64,000 nucleotides of DNA, taken from positions 1,426,001 through 1,490,000 of the forward strand of contig NZ_CP113910.1 in assembly GCF_024701375.2 (NCBI RefSeq), in the 5' to 3' direction. Positions 39,237-47,573 of this stretch are shown one piece after another; positions within the stretch are counted from its first letter, which is position 1; every line of letters begins with the position of its first letter. The notes under the pieces are model-generated. The model saw nothing but the letters and a program-made list of their open reading frames with translations, ran no database searches and had not been told where the DNA came from. The position numbers and the translations under genes were made by a program. The DNA comes from Streptomyces sp. KMM 9044 (lineage in GTDB: Bacteria > Actinomycetota > Actinomycetes > Streptomycetales > Streptomycetaceae).

Positions 39237-41089
39237 ACGCCGCCCCTGCCCCCGGGCCCGGGGGCAGGCTGCCGGTCCACCGCAGTCTGCTCTTCCGGAT
39301 GCTCGCCTCCTCACTGCTCATCGTGGTCTGTGCCATCGCGGCCACCGCCTGGCTGGCGGTACGGACCACCACCAACGCCGTACGGGACCAGCAGGGGCAG
39401 GTCCTTGCCGACGACACCATGATCTACCGCACCCTGATGTCGTACGCCGCAACGCATCCCGACTGGAGCGATGCCGAACCGGTGGTGCGCGACCTCGCCC
39501 GCCGAACCGGCCGACACGTCACCGTGACTCCGCAGGACACCGCGCAATCGGTGACGGGCGGGCCGGTCCGTGCCTCCCGCTCCCACGGCAAGCCATTCGC
39601 CACCATCGACCCGCTGCACACCGATCCGTTCCTGTCACCGCAGGCCAAGGGCGGCAGCATCGACCCCACCGCGCTGGGCCCCTACGCACTTCGGGCATCA
39701 GACCGGCAACGTCTCGGCCATGCGGCGGACGCCGTCGCGACATGCCTCACCGACGCGAGCGTGCCCTTCGAGCGTTCGACCTCCCCGGCGGGCCGTCCGA
39801 TCATCGCGCTGCTGCACGACGTCTCGCTCAAGGAGCAGATGACAGGCGCAGACCAACAGCAGCACCGCGCCAAGCGCGCCGACGAATGCGGACTGCTCGA
39901 ACTGGACGTTCCGACCGCCGGCGAGGACCGCGCACTCACCACTCTCAACCAGGTGGTCAACGCCTGCCTGCGGCGCCAAAGGCTGCCCACGGTGCGCCTC
40001 GGACTGGACTTCACGTCCGGCACCACGGCGCAAGACACCGGCACGCACTCGGCGCAGAACTGCATCGACACCGGCCGCCGCGAACAACTCGCGCCCTACG
40101 TCGCCCCCGCGGCGCTGCTGTACGTCGGCAACACCTCCGGCTCGACGTCCGCTCCCTTCGACCTCTCGCCGGCCAACGTCCTTCGGACACTCGTGGTCAC
40201 CGCGGCGGTCCTGCTGCTCGCCGCGTTCGTCACCGTCGTGACCGGCATCCATCTGGTCCGCCCGCTGAGAGCCCTGACCAGGGCGGCCCAGGACCGCGAC
40301 GCACACCTGCCCCCGGTGCCGGTCGTCCGGCACGACGAGATCGGCCGGCTCACGGCGGCGTTCAACGAACTCTCCGAGCACCGAGCACGCACCGAACAGC
40401 AACGCAGGGTCATGGTCAGCGACATCGCCCACGAACTGCGCACTCCGCTGAGCACCATCCGCAGCGCCCTGGAAGCGACTCAGGACGGCATCATCGAGGC
40501 AGACCAGCACCTGACGGCCTCCCTCCTGGAAGAGGTCCTGCTGCTGCAGCACGTCATCGACGACCTGCAGGATCTCGCCGCCGCCGATGCAGGCACCCTG
40601 CGGCTGTACCCGGAACCGGTCCTGGCCGAGGCCGTTCTGCGGCATGTGACGGACGCCCACCGGACCGCGGCGGAGAAGGCGGAGGTCACGCTGCTGGTCC
40701 ACAACCCGGCCCGACTGGACCTGTGGGCCGATCCACTGAGGCTTCGTCAGATCGTCGGCAACCTCGTATCCAACGCCGTCCGTCACACACCGCCCGGCGG
40801 CCGAGTCACCCTCCACACACACAGGGACGATGCCACGGCCGTCATCGAGGTGACCGACACAGGCACCGGCATCACGGAAGAGGATCTGCCCTTCGTCTTC
40901 GAGCGATTCTGGCGAGCGGAGAAGTCCCGCAACCGCAAGACCGGCGGCAGCGGGCTGGGCCTGTCCATCGCCAGGAAACTCACCGAGGCGCACGGCGGCG
41001 TGCTGTCGGCTGCCGGCGCGCCCGGACGCGGCGCCACCTTCACCATCAGACTTCCCCTGAGCGAAGAGAACGAAGGGACAGAAACATGA
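39233..41089 (+). CDS. Sensor histidine kinase
   Basis: 618 residues from GTG at 39233. TM1 (LASSLLIVVCAIAATAWLAV, about 21-43), an extracellular region of about 270 residues with paired Cys (ATCL, DECG, NACL, QNCID), TM2 (about 318-342), HAMP (VRPLRALTRAA), the H-box SDIAHELRTPLST, the N-box LRLRQIVGNLVSNAVRH, G1 VTDTGTGI, F PFVFERFWR and G2 GSGLGLSIARKL. All catalytic boxes are intact. The ectodomain with several cysteines might sense redox or metal stress; that is inference. Its stop lies against the truncated CoA-transferase fragment. Confidence 0.9.
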   Translation: MNAAPAPGPGGRLPVHRSLLFRMLASSLLIVVCAIAATAWLAVRTTTNAVRDQQGQVLADDTMIYRTLMSYAATHPDWSDAEPVVRDLARRTGRHVTVTPQDTAQSVTGGPVRASRSHGKPFATIDPLHTDPFLSPQAKGGSIDPTALGPYALRASDRQRLGHAADAVATCLTDASVPFERSTSPAGRPIIALLHDVSLKEQMTGADQQQHRAKRADECGLLELDVPTAGEDRALTTLNQVVNACLRRQRLPTVRLGLDFTSGTTAQDTGTHSAQNCIDTGRREQLAPYVAPAALLYVGNTSGSTSAPFDLSPANVLRTLVVTAAVLLLAAFVTVVTGIHLVRPLRALTRAAQDRDAHLPPVPVVRHDEIGRLTAAFNELSEHRARTEQQRRVMVSDIAHELRTPLSTIRSALEATQDGIIEADQHLTASLLEEVLLLQHVIDDLQDLAAADAGTLRLYPEPVLAEAVLRHVTDAHRTAAEKAEVTLLVHNPARLDLWADPLRLRQIVGNLVSNAVRHTPPGGRVTLHTHRDDATAVIEVTDTGTGITEEDLPFVFERFWRAEKSRNRKTGGSGLGLSIARKLTEAHGGVLSAAGAPGRGATFTIRLPLSEENEGTET

Positions 41090-41150
41090 ATGCGCCGTCC
41101 TCGGTCCCGGCCACCGCCTCGTCGGCGTGGTCGCACAGCAGGGTGGTCAT
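41090..41150 (-). pseudogene. 3-oxoacid CoA-transferase subunit A, first ~20 codons only
   Basis: ATG at 41150 overlaps the thiolase stop (ATGA). It reads MTTLLCDHADEAVAGTEDGA, which matches the start of CoA-transferase alpha subunits, then stops resembling the family where the kinase gene's 3' end begins. In intact actinobacterial pathways CoA-transferase and thiolase genes are neighbours. This is a cut-off 5' end marking a deletion or inversion junction at about 41088-41092. Confidence 0.6.
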
Positions 41151-42352
41151 CGGCTTCCTCCCGAGACGTTCTCCAGGACCACGGCGAGCGCCTGGCCGAC
41201 TCCGATACAGATGGCGGCGACGCCCCACCGCTGTCCCGACTCCCGGAGCCGGTGGGCGAGGGTGCCCAGGATCCTGCCGCCGGAGGCGCCCAGGGGGTGG
41301 CCGAGTGCGATCGCGCCGCCCTTGGTGTTGACGGTCTCCGGATCGACGCCCCAGGCGTCGACGCAGGCCAGCGACTGGACGGCGAAGGCCTCGTTGAGCT
41401 CGACGGCGGCGACGTCGGACCAGGTGATCCCGGCCCTCTTCAGCGCCCGGTCCGCCGCCTCCACGGGGGCGTATCCGAACATCTGCGGGTCCAGCGCGGA
41501 CACACCGCGGCCGGCGATGCGGGCGACGGGGTCGGTGCCGATGCGCGCGGCGGCGTCGCCCGAGCCGAGCAGGACCGCCGAGGCGCCGTCGCTCAGCGGG
41601 GAGGCGTTGCCGGCCGTGATGACGCCGCCGGGGCGGAAGACGGGCTTGAGTCCGGCCAGCTTCCCGGCGGTCGAACCGGGGCGGATCCCCTCGTCCCGCG
41701 TGACGGTCGTGCCCTTGGCGTCCGTGACGACGGGCACCACCAGGTCGTCGTAGAAACCCGCGTTCCAGGCGTCGTCGGCGAGGTTGTGGGAGCGGGCGGC
41801 GAACTCGTCCTGCCGGTCCCGGGCGATGGAGAAGCGGTCGGCGAGCTGCTCGTTCGCCTCGCCCAGGGAGACGGTCCACTCCTTCGGCATGCGCTGGTTG
41901 ACCAGCCGCCACCCGAGCGTGGTGGACACGGCGCTCACGTCCCCGGCGGGGAACGCGCGCGAGGGCTTGGGCAGGACCCAGGGCGCCCTGGTCATCGACT
42001 CGACCCCGCCGGTGAGCACGATGTCCACGTCGCCGGTCTCGATGGCGCGGGAGGCGATGACGGCGGCGTCCAGGGAGGAGCCGCACAGCCGGTTGACGGT
42101 CGTGGCGGGGACCGAGGTGGGCAGTCCCGCGAGGAGTACGGCCATCCTGCCGACGTTGCGGTTGTCCTCGCCCGCGCCGTTGGCGTTCCCCCAGACGACG
42201 TCGCCGATCTGCGCCGGGTCGAGCGCGGGGGTCTTGGCCAGGGCCCCGGTGACAGCCACCGCGGCGAGGTCGTCGGGCCGGACGTCGGCGAGGGCCCCCG
42301 AGAACTTGCCGAAGGGCGTTCTCGCTGCTGCGTAAAGGTAACTGTCGCTCAC
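41147..42352 (-). CDS. pcaF: Thiolase (beta-ketoadipyl-CoA / acetyl-CoA acyltransferase)
   Basis: 401 residues. Active-site Cys in VNRLCGSSLDA (about residue 90), the GGVESMTRAPWVLPK segment, AVELNEAFAVQSLAC, catalytic His in GGAIALGHPLGASGGR, and the second Cys in AAICIGVGQALAVV. The length and motifs fit PcaF, which cleaves beta-ketoadipyl-CoA to succinyl-CoA and acetyl-CoA. A divergent LysR gene and the CoA-transferase stub support a beta-ketoadipate role, although other acyl-CoA thiolase roles remain possible. Confidence 0.85.
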   Translation of the reverse strand: MSDSYLYAAARTPFGKFSGALADVRPDDLAAVAVTGALAKTPALDPAQIGDVVWGNANGAGEDNRNVGRMAVLLAGLPTSVPATTVNRLCGSSLDAAVIASRAIETGDVDIVLTGGVESMTRAPWVLPKPSRAFPAGDVSAVSTTLGWRLVNQRMPKEWTVSLGEANEQLADRFSIARDRQDEFAARSHNLADDAWNAGFYDDLVVPVVTDAKGTTVTRDEGIRPGSTAGKLAGLKPVFRPGGVITAGNASPLSDGASAVLLGSGDAAARIGTDPVARIAGRGVSALDPQMFGYAPVEAADRALKRAGITWSDVAAVELNEAFAVQSLACVDAWGVDPETVNTKGGAIALGHPLGASGGRILGTLAHRLRESGQRWGVAAICIGVGQALAVVLENVSGGSR

Positions 42353-42442
42353 GCCCTCACGGTACGAGCGCCCGCTTCACCATGTCCAAGACCTGGTCCG
42401 CATCGATTCATAAGGCCGCCTCACAAAATGGGGCGTATGGAA

Positions 42443-42553
42443 CTCCGCCGGCTCCGCTGGACCCGTCGATGAACAAGTGACCTGCTTCCAGCGCCTTGTG
42501 GCGATCCGGCCAGCAATGTGACCTTGTGGAACACGCTACTTATTCTCCGCCGG
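42443..42553 (+). repeat. 9-bp direct repeats bracketing a ~93-base insertion in the LysR gene's 5' end
   Basis: CTCCGCCGG at 42443-42451 and again at 42545-42553. The DNA between has no coding character, no clear inverted ends and an in-frame stop for the original ATG. It could be a small insertion with target duplication or a chance duplication. Confidence 0.5.
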
Positions 42554-43428
42554 TCTCCTTCTTCCTCGCCCTGGCCGAGGAGTGCCATTTCGGGCGCGCG
42601 GCCGCCCGGCTGCACGTGGCGCAGCCGGCCCTGTCCCGGCAGATCAAGCAGTTGGAGCGGGAGCTGGGCGGCCCGCTGTTCCACCGGTCCACCCGGCACG
42701 TCGAGCTGACCGAGGCCGGCCGTCACCTCACCGACTACGCACGCGCCCTCGTCACGGAGGAGGAACGCGCGCGGATCCCTCTGCGGGAACTTGCCACCGG
42801 TCACGCGGGCCGGGTCTCGGTCGGCTTCGTCGGCACGGCCGCCTACGACGTCCTGCCGAAGGTCGCCCGCACCGTACGGGCGAAGCTGCCGGGCATCACC
42901 CTGGACCTGCGGGGTGAGCTTCTGCCCCCGCTGTTCGTCGAGGGCCTGCTCTCCGGCACGTTCGACCTCGCCGTCCTGCGGGGCGCGGTGTCGAAGGAGA
43001 ACATCCGCACCACGCCGCTGCGGTCCGATCCGCTGGTGGCCGTGCTGCCGCCCCGCCACCGGCTGGCGGGGCGCCGGAGCATCCCGCTGAAGGCCCTGGC
43101 CGACGAGCCGTTCGTCATCCACCCCTCGCAGTCCCGGTCCTCGATGTACGACCGGGTCCTGTCCGCCTGCCGGCGGGCCGGTTTCCGTCCCGCCCCGCTC
43201 ATCGAGGCCGGCGAGACCGCCACCCTGGTCGGCCTCGTCGCGGCAGGGCACGGCGTGGCCCTCGTACCGCAGTCGGTGCAGAGCCTGAACCTCGACGGCG
43301 CGGCCTACGTACCGCTCACCGGCCCCGAGTCCGTCGAACTGGTACTGGCCCGCCGCACGCACCGCGTCCCGGCCGCGGCCGATCAGGTCGCCTCGGTGAT
43401 CGAGGACCGTGTCCGCGGTCATCCGTGA
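42526..43428 (+). CDS. LysR-family regulator with a displaced 5' end
   Basis: 300 residues from GTG at 42526 (TTG at 42496 is the longer option). The HTH FFLALAEECHFGRAAARLHVAQPALSR and the effector domain (RVSVGFVGTAAYDVLP, FDLAVLRGAV, GLVAAGHGVALVPQ) are intact. The expected start, MELRRLR (ATG at 42437), is present but separated from FFLALAEE by about 100 bases of unrelated DNA. The 9-bp repeat CTCCGCCGG flanks this at 42443 and 42545. So the first helix is altered, and function depends on the alternative start. Divergent from pcaF, it probably regulates that gene. Confidence 0.75.
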   Translation: MEHATYSPPVSFFLALAEECHFGRAAARLHVAQPALSRQIKQLERELGGPLFHRSTRHVELTEAGRHLTDYARALVTEEERARIPLRELATGHAGRVSVGFVGTAAYDVLPKVARTVRAKLPGITLDLRGELLPPLFVEGLLSGTFDLAVLRGAVSKENIRTTPLRSDPLVAVLPPRHRLAGRRSIPLKALADEPFVIHPSQSRSSMYDRVLSACRRAGFRPAPLIEAGETATLVGLVAAGHGVALVPQSVQSLNLDGAAYVPLTGPESVELVLARRTHRVPAAADQVASVIEDRVRGHP

Positions 43429-43524
43429 CGAGCATCCGTCCGGCCCGACGAGGGCGGGCTGCCGCGCTCTCGCGGCAGTGCGGGCACCCCGTCCCTCGTC
43501 CGTGGAGGTGTGCTGCGCTCCACG

Positions 43525-44274
43525 TCACTGCCGGGCGGCACCCCGGCGGAGGAGGAAGGCCACGGCGGCGGCCACGACGAGGACCACTGCGGCTGTCCCG
43601 GCCCAGGCCGCGGCGGACAGGCCGCCGTCCTCCGCCTCGGTGTCGGCGGACGCGGCCCGGGCGGGCGGCGATGCCGCCGTCTCCTCGGCGGCCGGGGCGG
43701 GAGACGGGGCCGGGGCGCTTTCGGGTGCGGTGGGCGAGGGACCGACCGATGCGGCTCCGGGGGCGGCGTCCTCGAGTTCGAGGACCGGGGCCTCGTTGCC
43801 GTGGCCATGACCGTGACCGTCACCGCCGGGCTCCGTCAGTTCGATCCACCGGTCGATGCGGCCGTCGCTGTAGCTCTGGAGCGTCTTGAAAGCCAGCTCC
43901 TCGACGTCGGGGAGCTGACGGACGACCACCGAGTACTCCACGTCCTCGCCGGCCTCCACGGCGGGGCCCCTGACGGTGTAGCCGTCGTCGGTGGCGGTGA
44001 GCTTCCAGCCCTTGGGGCCCTCGCCGTAGGTCACGTCCGTGGGCTCGATGCCCTCGGGCAGGACCACCCTCAGCTGGGTGATGCCGGCATCGGCGGACTC
44101 CGAGGCGGCGGCGAAGGTGAGCGTGACGTCCTGGGCGAGTGCCCGGGCGTTGTCGGACTCGACGTGGACGTGGGCGGCGGCGGGTGCGACGGCCAGCAGA
44201 AGGGCGGCGGCGGTTGCCGCGGTGACCAGGGCCGGACGGCGTACGGCACGCAGGCGGACGGGGGAAGGGAACAC
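43525..44274 (-). CDS. YcnI-family (DUF1775) copper-binding membrane-anchored protein
   Basis: 249 residues from GTG at 44274. A signal peptide (ALVTAATAAALLLAVAPAAA) is followed at once by HVHVESD. The His at the mature N-terminus is the copper ligand of YcnI. The DUF1775 fold follows (DAGITQLRVVLPEGIEPTDV, GPKGWKLT, EYSVVVRQLPDVEELAFKTL, DGRIDRWIELTEPG), then a His-rich GDGHGHGHGN, a Pro/Ala linker, and a C-terminal helix with LLRRGAARQ. It likely delivers or buffers copper outside the membrane. Confidence 0.85.
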   Translation of the reverse strand: MFPSPVRLRAVRRPALVTAATAAALLLAVAPAAAHVHVESDNARALAQDVTLTFAAASESADAGITQLRVVLPEGIEPTDVTYGEGPKGWKLTATDDGYTVRGPAVEAGEDVEYSVVVRQLPDVEELAFKTLQSYSDGRIDRWIELTEPGGDGHGHGHGNEAPVLELEDAAPGAASVGPSPTAPESAPAPSPAPAAEETAASPPARAASADTEAEDGGLSAAAWAGTAAVVLVVAAAVAFLLRRGAARQ

Positions 44275-44309
44275 TGCTACTCCAGGCGTGGGTGGGTGGG
44301 GCGCGCTGT

Positions 44310-45014
44310 TCAGCGGCTGGCGCCCCGGCAGGGTCGGGTGGCGGGAGACAACCGCGCCCGGGGCGGCCCCCTCCGTGACACCACGTCCGCCAGCACCGCC
44401 CCGTCCGGCGGTACGGGCGCCGGCCACAGGGCTGTCGGGGGTGCCGGCGGTTCCCACCGCGCCGGGACCGGGCCGGCCCCGGCCAGGGCGCCGAGTGCCG
44501 TCATGGCGTCCCGGGCCGCGCCCACGGCCGCCGTCAGCCCTCGCGCCGGCGACCAGCAGACACGGTCGGCCCGGTGCAGCAGTACGGCGACCAGCACGGC
44601 GACGAGAACGTGCACACCGGTCATGGCCGGCGAGCCCGCCGCCCCCTCGTACCATCCCGGGTGGACGCCGGCCGGGTCGGCCACGTGGTGCACGTGTCCG
44701 GGCCGCGCGAGAGGGGCGGTCCGGTGTACGTGCCCCGCCATCAGCCACAGGTGCAGCCCGACCTGCGCGGCGGCGCACACGACCGTCACCGTGGCCAGGG
44801 AACGCGGCCGCCGGACACCGAGCAGCGCCACGGCGAAGAGCACGGCGACCGCCGCCCCTCCCTGCCGCCACGGCACCGGCCCCTCGGCCACCAGATGGTG
44901 CCCGCCGGCCCCCGACACCACGGAGACCACGGCGAACACCGCGGCCCGGAAGAGGGGCAGTGGCACACGGGGCGTCATGTCGGGTTCGGGCATGGCCCGC
45001 TCATCATGGGGCAT
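44310..45014 (-). CDS. Hypothetical membrane protein linked to the YcnI gene
   Basis: About 234 residues from ATG at 45014 (MPHDERAMPEPDM); the longer frame upstream is Arg-rich noise. Membrane segments: LFRAAVFAVVSVVSGAGGHHL, AAVAVLFAVALLGVRRP, VTVVCAAAQVGLHLWLMAGH and VHVLVAVLVAVLLHRADRV. His-containing loops (GHVHRTAP, GHVHHVAD) and AGHH sites could bind metal. It lies 35 bases upstream of ycnI on the same strand, so it is probably co-transcribed. In actinobacteria such genes commonly accompany ycnI, and a copper role is inferred. Confidence 0.65.
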   Translation of the reverse strand: MPHDERAMPEPDMTPRVPLPLFRAAVFAVVSVVSGAGGHHLVAEGPVPWRQGGAAVAVLFAVALLGVRRPRSLATVTVVCAAAQVGLHLWLMAGHVHRTAPLARPGHVHHVADPAGVHPGWYEGAAGSPAMTGVHVLVAVLVAVLLHRADRVCWSPARGLTAAVGAARDAMTALGALAGAGPVPARWEPPAPPTALWPAPVPPDGAVLADVVSRRGPPRARLSPATRPCRGASR

Positions 45015-45198
45015 CGGGCCTCCACTTGACAGGCGGTCCGACGACAAGCGGGCACTTCGGCTCGAACCACGCCTTCCGGTACGTCGTCCGTTCGCGGTGG
45101 CCGGCCGGACCGCGGTGACCGTGACCACCACCGTGACCACCAAAATCGCCGCATGCGTTGCCTTGCACCCGTTTCCACCCAGCGGAAGGATGCTGCTC

Positions 45199-45318
45199 AT
45201 GGCAGGCAACGCCGCGACGCCCGGACGCTCGGTGACCAGTCGCGCGCTGGCGGTCCTGGGCGCCTTCGACGGACGGCATCGTCAGCTCGGTCTCACCGAC
45301 CTCGCGGGCCGGGCCGGT
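45199..45318 (+). pseudogene. IclR-family regulator, N-terminal fragment
   Basis: ATG at 45199 reads MAGNAATPGRSVTSRALAVL, then DGRHRQLGLTDLAGRAG: the start and first half of the winged helix of an IclR regulator. The homology stops near 45318, exactly where the 3' end of the opposite-strand Scr1-type gene is also lost. Two truncated genes meet head-on here. Confidence 0.65.
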
Positions 45319-45779
45319 CCTTCCAGTAGATCCCGGCGCCCGACCCGGGCCTTCACCTGCCGCTCCAGTTCCGGCCCTTTGATCCCGCCCGCCGCCAGCA
45401 CCTCCCGTGTGTACCCCTCCGTCTGCAGCAGCCCCGGCACCACGCTCACCGCGAAGTGCCACAGGCTCACCGCCTGCGCCTCCAGCGCCATGTACCGCCG
45501 GTACTGCTCGCGGAACTGCGTGTGGTCCCCGGCGGCCAGCTCCCACAGGGCCAGCAGCATCCCCGGGGCCCCGTAGTACTGGTCGAGGGCCTGGGCAACC
45601 TCGGGGCTGCCCGGAGTGTCGCCCTTCTCCATCTTTCCGAAGAGCGGCCAGTCCCAGCCCAGCCGCTCTCCGAGCTGCCGCAGGCTGACGCCTTTCTGGG
45701 CCCGCAGCCGTCGTAGCTCCTCGGCGAACCGCTGACGCGGTTCCTGGCTGCGGCTCGTGACGACGCGGCGCTGCGACAA
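45282..45779 (-). pseudogene. Helix-turn-helix DUF5753 (Scr1-type) protein, truncated at its C-terminus
   Basis: 165 residues. The XRE HTH (RFAEELRRLRAQKGVSLRQL, then GERLGWDWPLFGKMEKGDTP) is intact. The DUF5753 domain begins (YYGAPGMLLALWELA, SLWHFAVSVVPGLLQTEGYTR, VKARVGRRDLLEG) but ends after about 155 residues where roughly 280 are expected. The last residues (PARPARSVRPS) come from the IclR fragment's antisense. The HTH may still be produced. Confidence 0.75.
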
Positions 45780-45866
45780 GGCCGTTCACCTCCACGGACG
45801 GTGCGGAAGGCGCGTCCTTCCTCGCTCTCGTGACGCGCCGAGGACGCAACCCGGTGCGCGGTGTTG

Positions 45867-45911
45867 GGGGAATACCGTCGTTTCACGCCGATTCACCCGG
45901 TCGTATTCCCC
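45867..45911 (-). terminator. Hairpin at the end of the nickel operon
   Basis: GGGGAATAC (45867-45875) pairs perfectly with GTATTCCCC (45903-45911) across 27 bases. The outer arm touches the nikE stop codon. It may end the nik transcript or act as an operator for the HTH gene starting at 45779. Confidence 0.55.
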
Positions 45912-46597
45912 TACCGTGTGCCCGCCGTCGCCTTCTCCGGGGACACCACCGTGTTCCAGTGGACCGTGCGGTCGCACCAGTGGTCGAGGAGGACGTGGTC
46001 GTGGCCCACGGCCAGGAGGCCGGCGCCGGTTTCGGTGCGGTAGGACTCGACCACCGCCACCAGCGCGGCCGTCGTCGACGCGTCGAGCATCGCGGTCATC
46101 TCGTCGCAGATCAGCCAGCGGGGGCGGAGCACCAGTGCGCGGGCCAGGCAGGCGCGTTGGAGCTGGCCGTCGCTGACCTCGTGGGGGCGGCGGGTGAGGA
46201 GGTCGGGGGTGAGGCCGACGGCGGTGGCCAGTTCCGGGACGCGTTCGGGGACGGTGTCGCGGCGGCCGGTGGCCCGCAGGGGTTCGGCTATCAGGTCGGC
46301 GAGGCTCAGGCGGGGGTCGGCGGAGAGGCGGGGTTGCTGGAAGACCACGCCGAAGATGGTGCGCAGGTCTCGCGGGGCCCGGTGGCGCCAGTGGCGTACC
46401 GGGGTGCCGTCCAGGAGGAGGGTGCCCGCGTCGGGGCGGTGCAGGAGGGCGGCGACCCGGGCCAGGGTCGACTTGCCGCAGCCGCTGGGGCCGAGCAGGC
46501 CGACGGCCTCGCCGGGGGCGACGGTCAGCGCGGCGTCGCGTACGACGGGGGCCGAGCGTCGGTCGTAGCCGGCGGTGATGGCGCGCAGTTCAAGCAC
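45911..46597 (-). CDS. nikE: ABC transporter ATP-binding protein, NikE/DppF type
   Basis: 228 residues. Walker A LLGPSGCGKSTLARVA, Q-loop FGVVFQQPRLSADPRLSL, signature HEVSDGQLQRACLARAL (S-D-G-Q instead of SGGQ, common in NikE/DppF), Walker B LICDEMTAMLDAST and H-loop LLAVGHDHVLLD. It lacks the oligopeptide-binding C-terminal extension seen in NikD here. It is the last gene of the five-gene importer, overlapping nikD by 8 bases. It powers metal or peptide import together with NikD. Confidence 0.82.
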   Translation of the reverse strand: MLELRAITAGYDRRSAPVVRDAALTVAPGEAVGLLGPSGCGKSTLARVAALLHRPDAGTLLLDGTPVRHWRHRAPRDLRTIFGVVFQQPRLSADPRLSLADLIAEPLRATGRRDTVPERVPELATAVGLTPDLLTRRPHEVSDGQLQRACLARALVLRPRWLICDEMTAMLDASTTAALVAVVESYRTETGAGLLAVGHDHVLLDHWCDRTVHWNTVVSPEKATAGTR

Positions 46598-47573
46598 GGG
46601 CGTTCTCCGGAGCGGGACCGGCCTCGACGACGGGGTGGTGGCAGGCGGCCGTGGTGGTCAGGGGCGGGAGGGTGGCGCAGGTGGGGGTGGCCCGGTCGCA
46701 GCGGGGGGCGAAGGCGCAGCCTTCGGGGAGGGCGCCGAGTTCGGGGGGCATGCCGGGGATGGGGGTGAAGGCTCGGTCGGGGAGGGCGTTCAGGAGGCCC
46801 CGGCTGTAGGGGTGGCTGGGGCCGGGGGTGCCGAAGAAGGCTTTCGCGTCGGCGAGTTCGACGATGCGGCCCGCGTACATGACGGCGACACGGTCGGCGA
46901 TGCGTTCGGCTGCCGCCAGGTCGTGGGTGATGATCAGGAGGGCTCGGTCGCCGGCGGCGTCGACGTGGCCGCGGAGTTCGTCGACGGTGTGGTCGACGAG
47001 ATCGTGGTCGAGGCCGGTGGTGGGTTCGTCGGCGAGGAGGAGGGGGGCATCGCCGACAAGGGCGAGGGCGGTGGCGGCGCGCTGGGCGAGGCCGCCGGAG
47101 AGTTGGTGCGGGTAGCGGTCGAGGTGGTCGGCGGGGAAGGCCGCGCGGGCGGCGGCCTTTTCTGCTGCGGCGCGCAGGGCCGCGCGGCCTCGGATTCCCG
47201 TGAGGGCGGCGACCGTCTCCTCGGTCTGTGCGCGGATGGTGCGGACGGGGGTGAGGTGGGCGGCCGGGCTCTGCGGAATGAGGCCGACGCGCCGGCCGCG
47301 CACGGTGCGGGCGAGGGTGCGTTCGTCGGCCGCGAGCAGGTCGAGGTCGCCGAGGAGGGCGCTGCCGGCGGTCTGTGCGTTGGCGGGGAGCAGGCCGAGA
47401 AGGGCGGAGGCGAGGACGGACTTGCCGCAGCCGCTCTCGCCGACCAGGGCGAGGCATTCGCCGGGCACGACGTCGAAGTGGGCGTCGGTGACGGCGGCGA
47501 CGGGGCCCGGGCCAGGCACCAGGAAGCGCACCGACAGTCCGCGGACCGACAGCACGGGAGGTCTCTCGGTCAC
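46590..47573 (-). CDS. nikD: ABC transporter ATP-binding protein, NikD/DppD type
   Basis: 327 residues from GTG at 47573. Walker A LVGESGCGKSVLASALL, signature YPHQLSGGLAQRAATALAL, Walker B LLLADEPTTGLDHDLVD and H-loop LLIITHDLAAAERIAD are present. The C-terminal oligo_HPY extension has GPSHPYSRGLLNALP and a cysteine motif GCAFAPRCDRATPTCATLP. Four cysteines of that type bind an iron-sulfur cluster in some DppD/NikD proteins. The start overlaps the nikC stop by four bases. Confidence 0.85.
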   Translation of the reverse strand: MTERPPVLSVRGLSVRFLVPGPGPVAAVTDAHFDVVPGECLALVGESGCGKSVLASALLGLLPANAQTAGSALLGDLDLLAADERTLARTVRGRRVGLIPQSPAAHLTPVRTIRAQTEETVAALTGIRGRAALRAAAEKAAARAAFPADHLDRYPHQLSGGLAQRAATALALVGDAPLLLADEPTTGLDHDLVDHTVDELRGHVDAAGDRALLIITHDLAAAERIADRVAVMYAGRIVELADAKAFFGTPGPSHPYSRGLLNALPDRAFTPIPGMPPELGALPEGCAFAPRCDRATPTCATLPPLTTTAACHHPVVEAGPAPENARA

